Source: Burkholderia sp. (lineage in GTDB: Bacteria; Pseudomonadota; Gammaproteobacteria; Burkholderiales; Burkholderiaceae). Taken from it: DNA of 64,000 nt. The DNA lies in NCBI GenBank assembly GCA_031253835.1, contig JAIRVP010000043.1:124001-188000 (forward strand). The letters run 5' to 3'. Below the pieces are notes generated by a model, which did no database searches, was not told where the DNA came from, and saw only the letters and a program-made list of their open reading frames with translations. Of this stretch, positions 63,601 to 64,000 are shown piece by piece; position 1 is the first letter of the stretch, and every line of letters starts with the position of its first letter. A program made the translations under genes and the position numbers.

Positions 63601-64000
63601 GCCCGACGTGTAGATCGCGTAGGCCGCGTGGCCCGGCAGCACGTCCGGCAGCGCGACGTGCGCGGCTTCGTCGAGCGCATCGATCGCATCGGCGCGCCAT
63701 ACGCGCAGCGCCGGCAGTTCGGGCAGCGACGCGGCGCTCGCGCCGTCGGTCAGCACGTGCACGATGTTCGCGTCGCCGACGATCTGCGCGAGCCGTTCGC
63801 GCGGATGCGCGGGATCGAGCGGCACGAACGCGGCGCCCGACTTCAGCACCGCAATCAGCGCGACCAGCAGGTCGACCGAACGTTGCAGCGCGACGCCGAC
63901 GCGCATCTCGGGCCGAACGCCAGCCGCGACCAGCTGGCGCGCCAGGCGCGCCGCGCGGGCGTCGACTTCGCCGCGCGTCAGCGCACGATCGATGTCGGCG
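60604..64000 (-). CDS. orbJ: Ornibactin non-ribosomal peptide synthetase OrbJ, C-terminal part
   Basis: About 1131 residues are visible; the 5' part is beyond the window. Order: adenylation domain (Tyr-Thr-Ser-Gly-Ser-Thr-Gly-Lys-Pro-Lys-Gly; Asn-Gly-Tyr-Gly-Pro-Thr-Glu-Thr), carrier domain (Leu-Gly-Gly-His-Ser), condensation domain (His-His-Ile-Val-Ser-Asp-Gly) and a final carrier domain (Gly-Ala-Thr-Ser). No thioesterase follows. The A domain has acidic Glu near the Stachelhaus pocket (Phe-Asp-Gly-Ala-His-Glu), suitable for a basic amino acid. By synteny it loads the last hydroxyornithine; the terminal C domain probably joins putrescine. Confidence 0.92.
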   Translation of the reverse strand, partial: ADIDRALTRGEVDARAARLARQLVAAGVRPEMRVGVALQRSVDLLVALIAVLKSGAAFVPLDPAHPRERLAQIVGDANIVHVLTDGASAASLPELPALRVWRADAIDALDEAAHVALPDVLPGHAAYAIYTSGSTGKPKGVIVDHASFALHCAAIAARYGAGENDVFLLFQSVNFDGAHEGWFSQYMSGAAVSVTADVLWPPAQTCAMMVRDGVTMTYVPPGCAAQLAEWALAHGAPPTLRSLTVGGEATSREAFAMLRRALPNVRVVNGYGPTETVITPTLWMFRPGDDLAKLGDAAYLPIGTLVGARTAHVLDERLHPLPVGVIGELYLGGEGIGVARGYLDRPALTAERFVPDPYGAPGARLYRTGDLVRRRADGVFDFIGRVDHQVKLRGLRIELGEIEAQLAAHDAVREACAVVHGQGALAQLVAYVELTADAQAAAQPVEAAMLDAHLRRTLPDYMVPAQLIVLDALPRNANSKVDRARLPAPVRVERAYEAPHDGDEAALAAIWCDVLNLERVGRGDHFFDLGGHSLAAVRVATRVAERLGRDVPVRALFEAPVLAQYALQVADAPRAAHAGAAAPGVALAKPDAHGVWPLSPAQLGLWFLWRAQPDSAAYNIPVALRVRGPLDVDALRAAFSDVAAVHPALRARLVARDGALPGQRIDADVAVELPVIDLSAQADALARATALTDEDALTSFDLAAGAPLWRARVLRLAADDHVLSVTVHHIVSDGESIELWLDAVRARYVARVQRSAVASEEAVRPAVPLVLPAPCHPARVAYWQDALADLPSRVLPQRADAPANPQWRAARIAFEFDAQLIRAARDAASAAHATLPMLLHAALNTALFRATGAADQPVGVLASTRELTGDAAREALGLFINSVVVRTRIDPAARRADVLAQVRDTALAAYAHADVPFADVVAVLRAPRAAQANPLFQVMFNYLRPTGAAARDWAGLSLAGFDDVRHRVVFTLELDVVEHPDGRVSAAFSYADELLERGFVDALVDVYHDEVARFAGASETALGVPDARAAAPAAFGAPASAAARGHAPSSHAAVALAALWSDTFATAAPEADADLFEAGATSFDVVRFVDAAGRAGHALTVADVFASPTLAALGARLDAQAETGQEARHAG

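Overview
The window is high-GC, densely packed proteobacterial DNA that looks like the Burkholderia cepacia complex. The right-hand end carries part of an ornibactin siderophore cluster in the order known from that group (orbJ-orbK-pvdA-orbA-pvdF-orbL), and it lies close to a large cobalamin (B12) locus. I saw no rRNA, tRNA, CRISPR array or insertion sequence.

Layout. 0-4.3 kb: end of a lipoprotein gene and a four-gene polyamine-type ABC importer. 4.7-5.3 kb: an AT-richer patch with a Doc-type toxin and a short antitoxin gene that begins with GTG. 5.4-14.4 kb: a catabolic-looking gene run (hydrolase, MFS, BKACE, TauD-type dioxygenase, quinone oxidoreductase, universal stress protein) divergent from a MalT/LuxR-type regulator. 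14.6-18.6 kb: porin, glutathione transferase, and a MarR/MFS pair with two operator palindromes. 18.6-27.5 kb: first B12 block, with cobM-cobK-cbiD-cobL on the minus strand and cobG-cobH-cobI-cbiG/cobJ on the plus strand behind a cobalamin riboswitch. 27.5-39 kb: MFS/LysR pair, a secreted chitinase, an IclR-controlled carboxylate/CoA operon, and small housekeeping genes. 38.6-49.5 kb: second B12 block. A leftward operon (38-aa Cys/His ORF, cobW, cobN, chlI/chlD) and a rightward operon (cobA-cobE-cobO-cobB) fire from back-to-back promoters, each followed by its own cobalamin riboswitch. 49.5-53.9 kb: an M20 amidohydrolase and two toxin-antitoxin modules (AbiE type and VapBC). 53.9-64 kb: the ornibactin genes, running leftward, with orbJ cut by the window edge.

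How it works together. The two B12 blocks supply most of corrin-ring construction, cobalt insertion (CobN plus ChlI/ChlD, with CobW), adenosylation (CobO) and amidation (CobB). All three riboswitches would lower expression when adenosylcobalamin is plentiful. The gene set mixes oxygen-dependent markers (cobG, cobN) with CbiD and CbiG, which are typical of the oxygen-independent route.

The most interesting signal is at the chlI/chlD junction. The chelatase AAA+ subunit ends two codons after an A-AAA-AAA slippery heptamer. Six bases further on is a strong stem-loop, and the -1 frame is open into the VWA domain with no usable start codon ahead of its conserved part. This has the form of a programmed -1 frameshift that yields a short ChlI and a 584-aa ChlI-ChlD from one gene. 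Other points of note are small unannotated ORFs next to riboswitches, palindromic operators at the MarR, IclR-operon, AbiE and VapBC promoters, and hairpins that span convergent stop codons.
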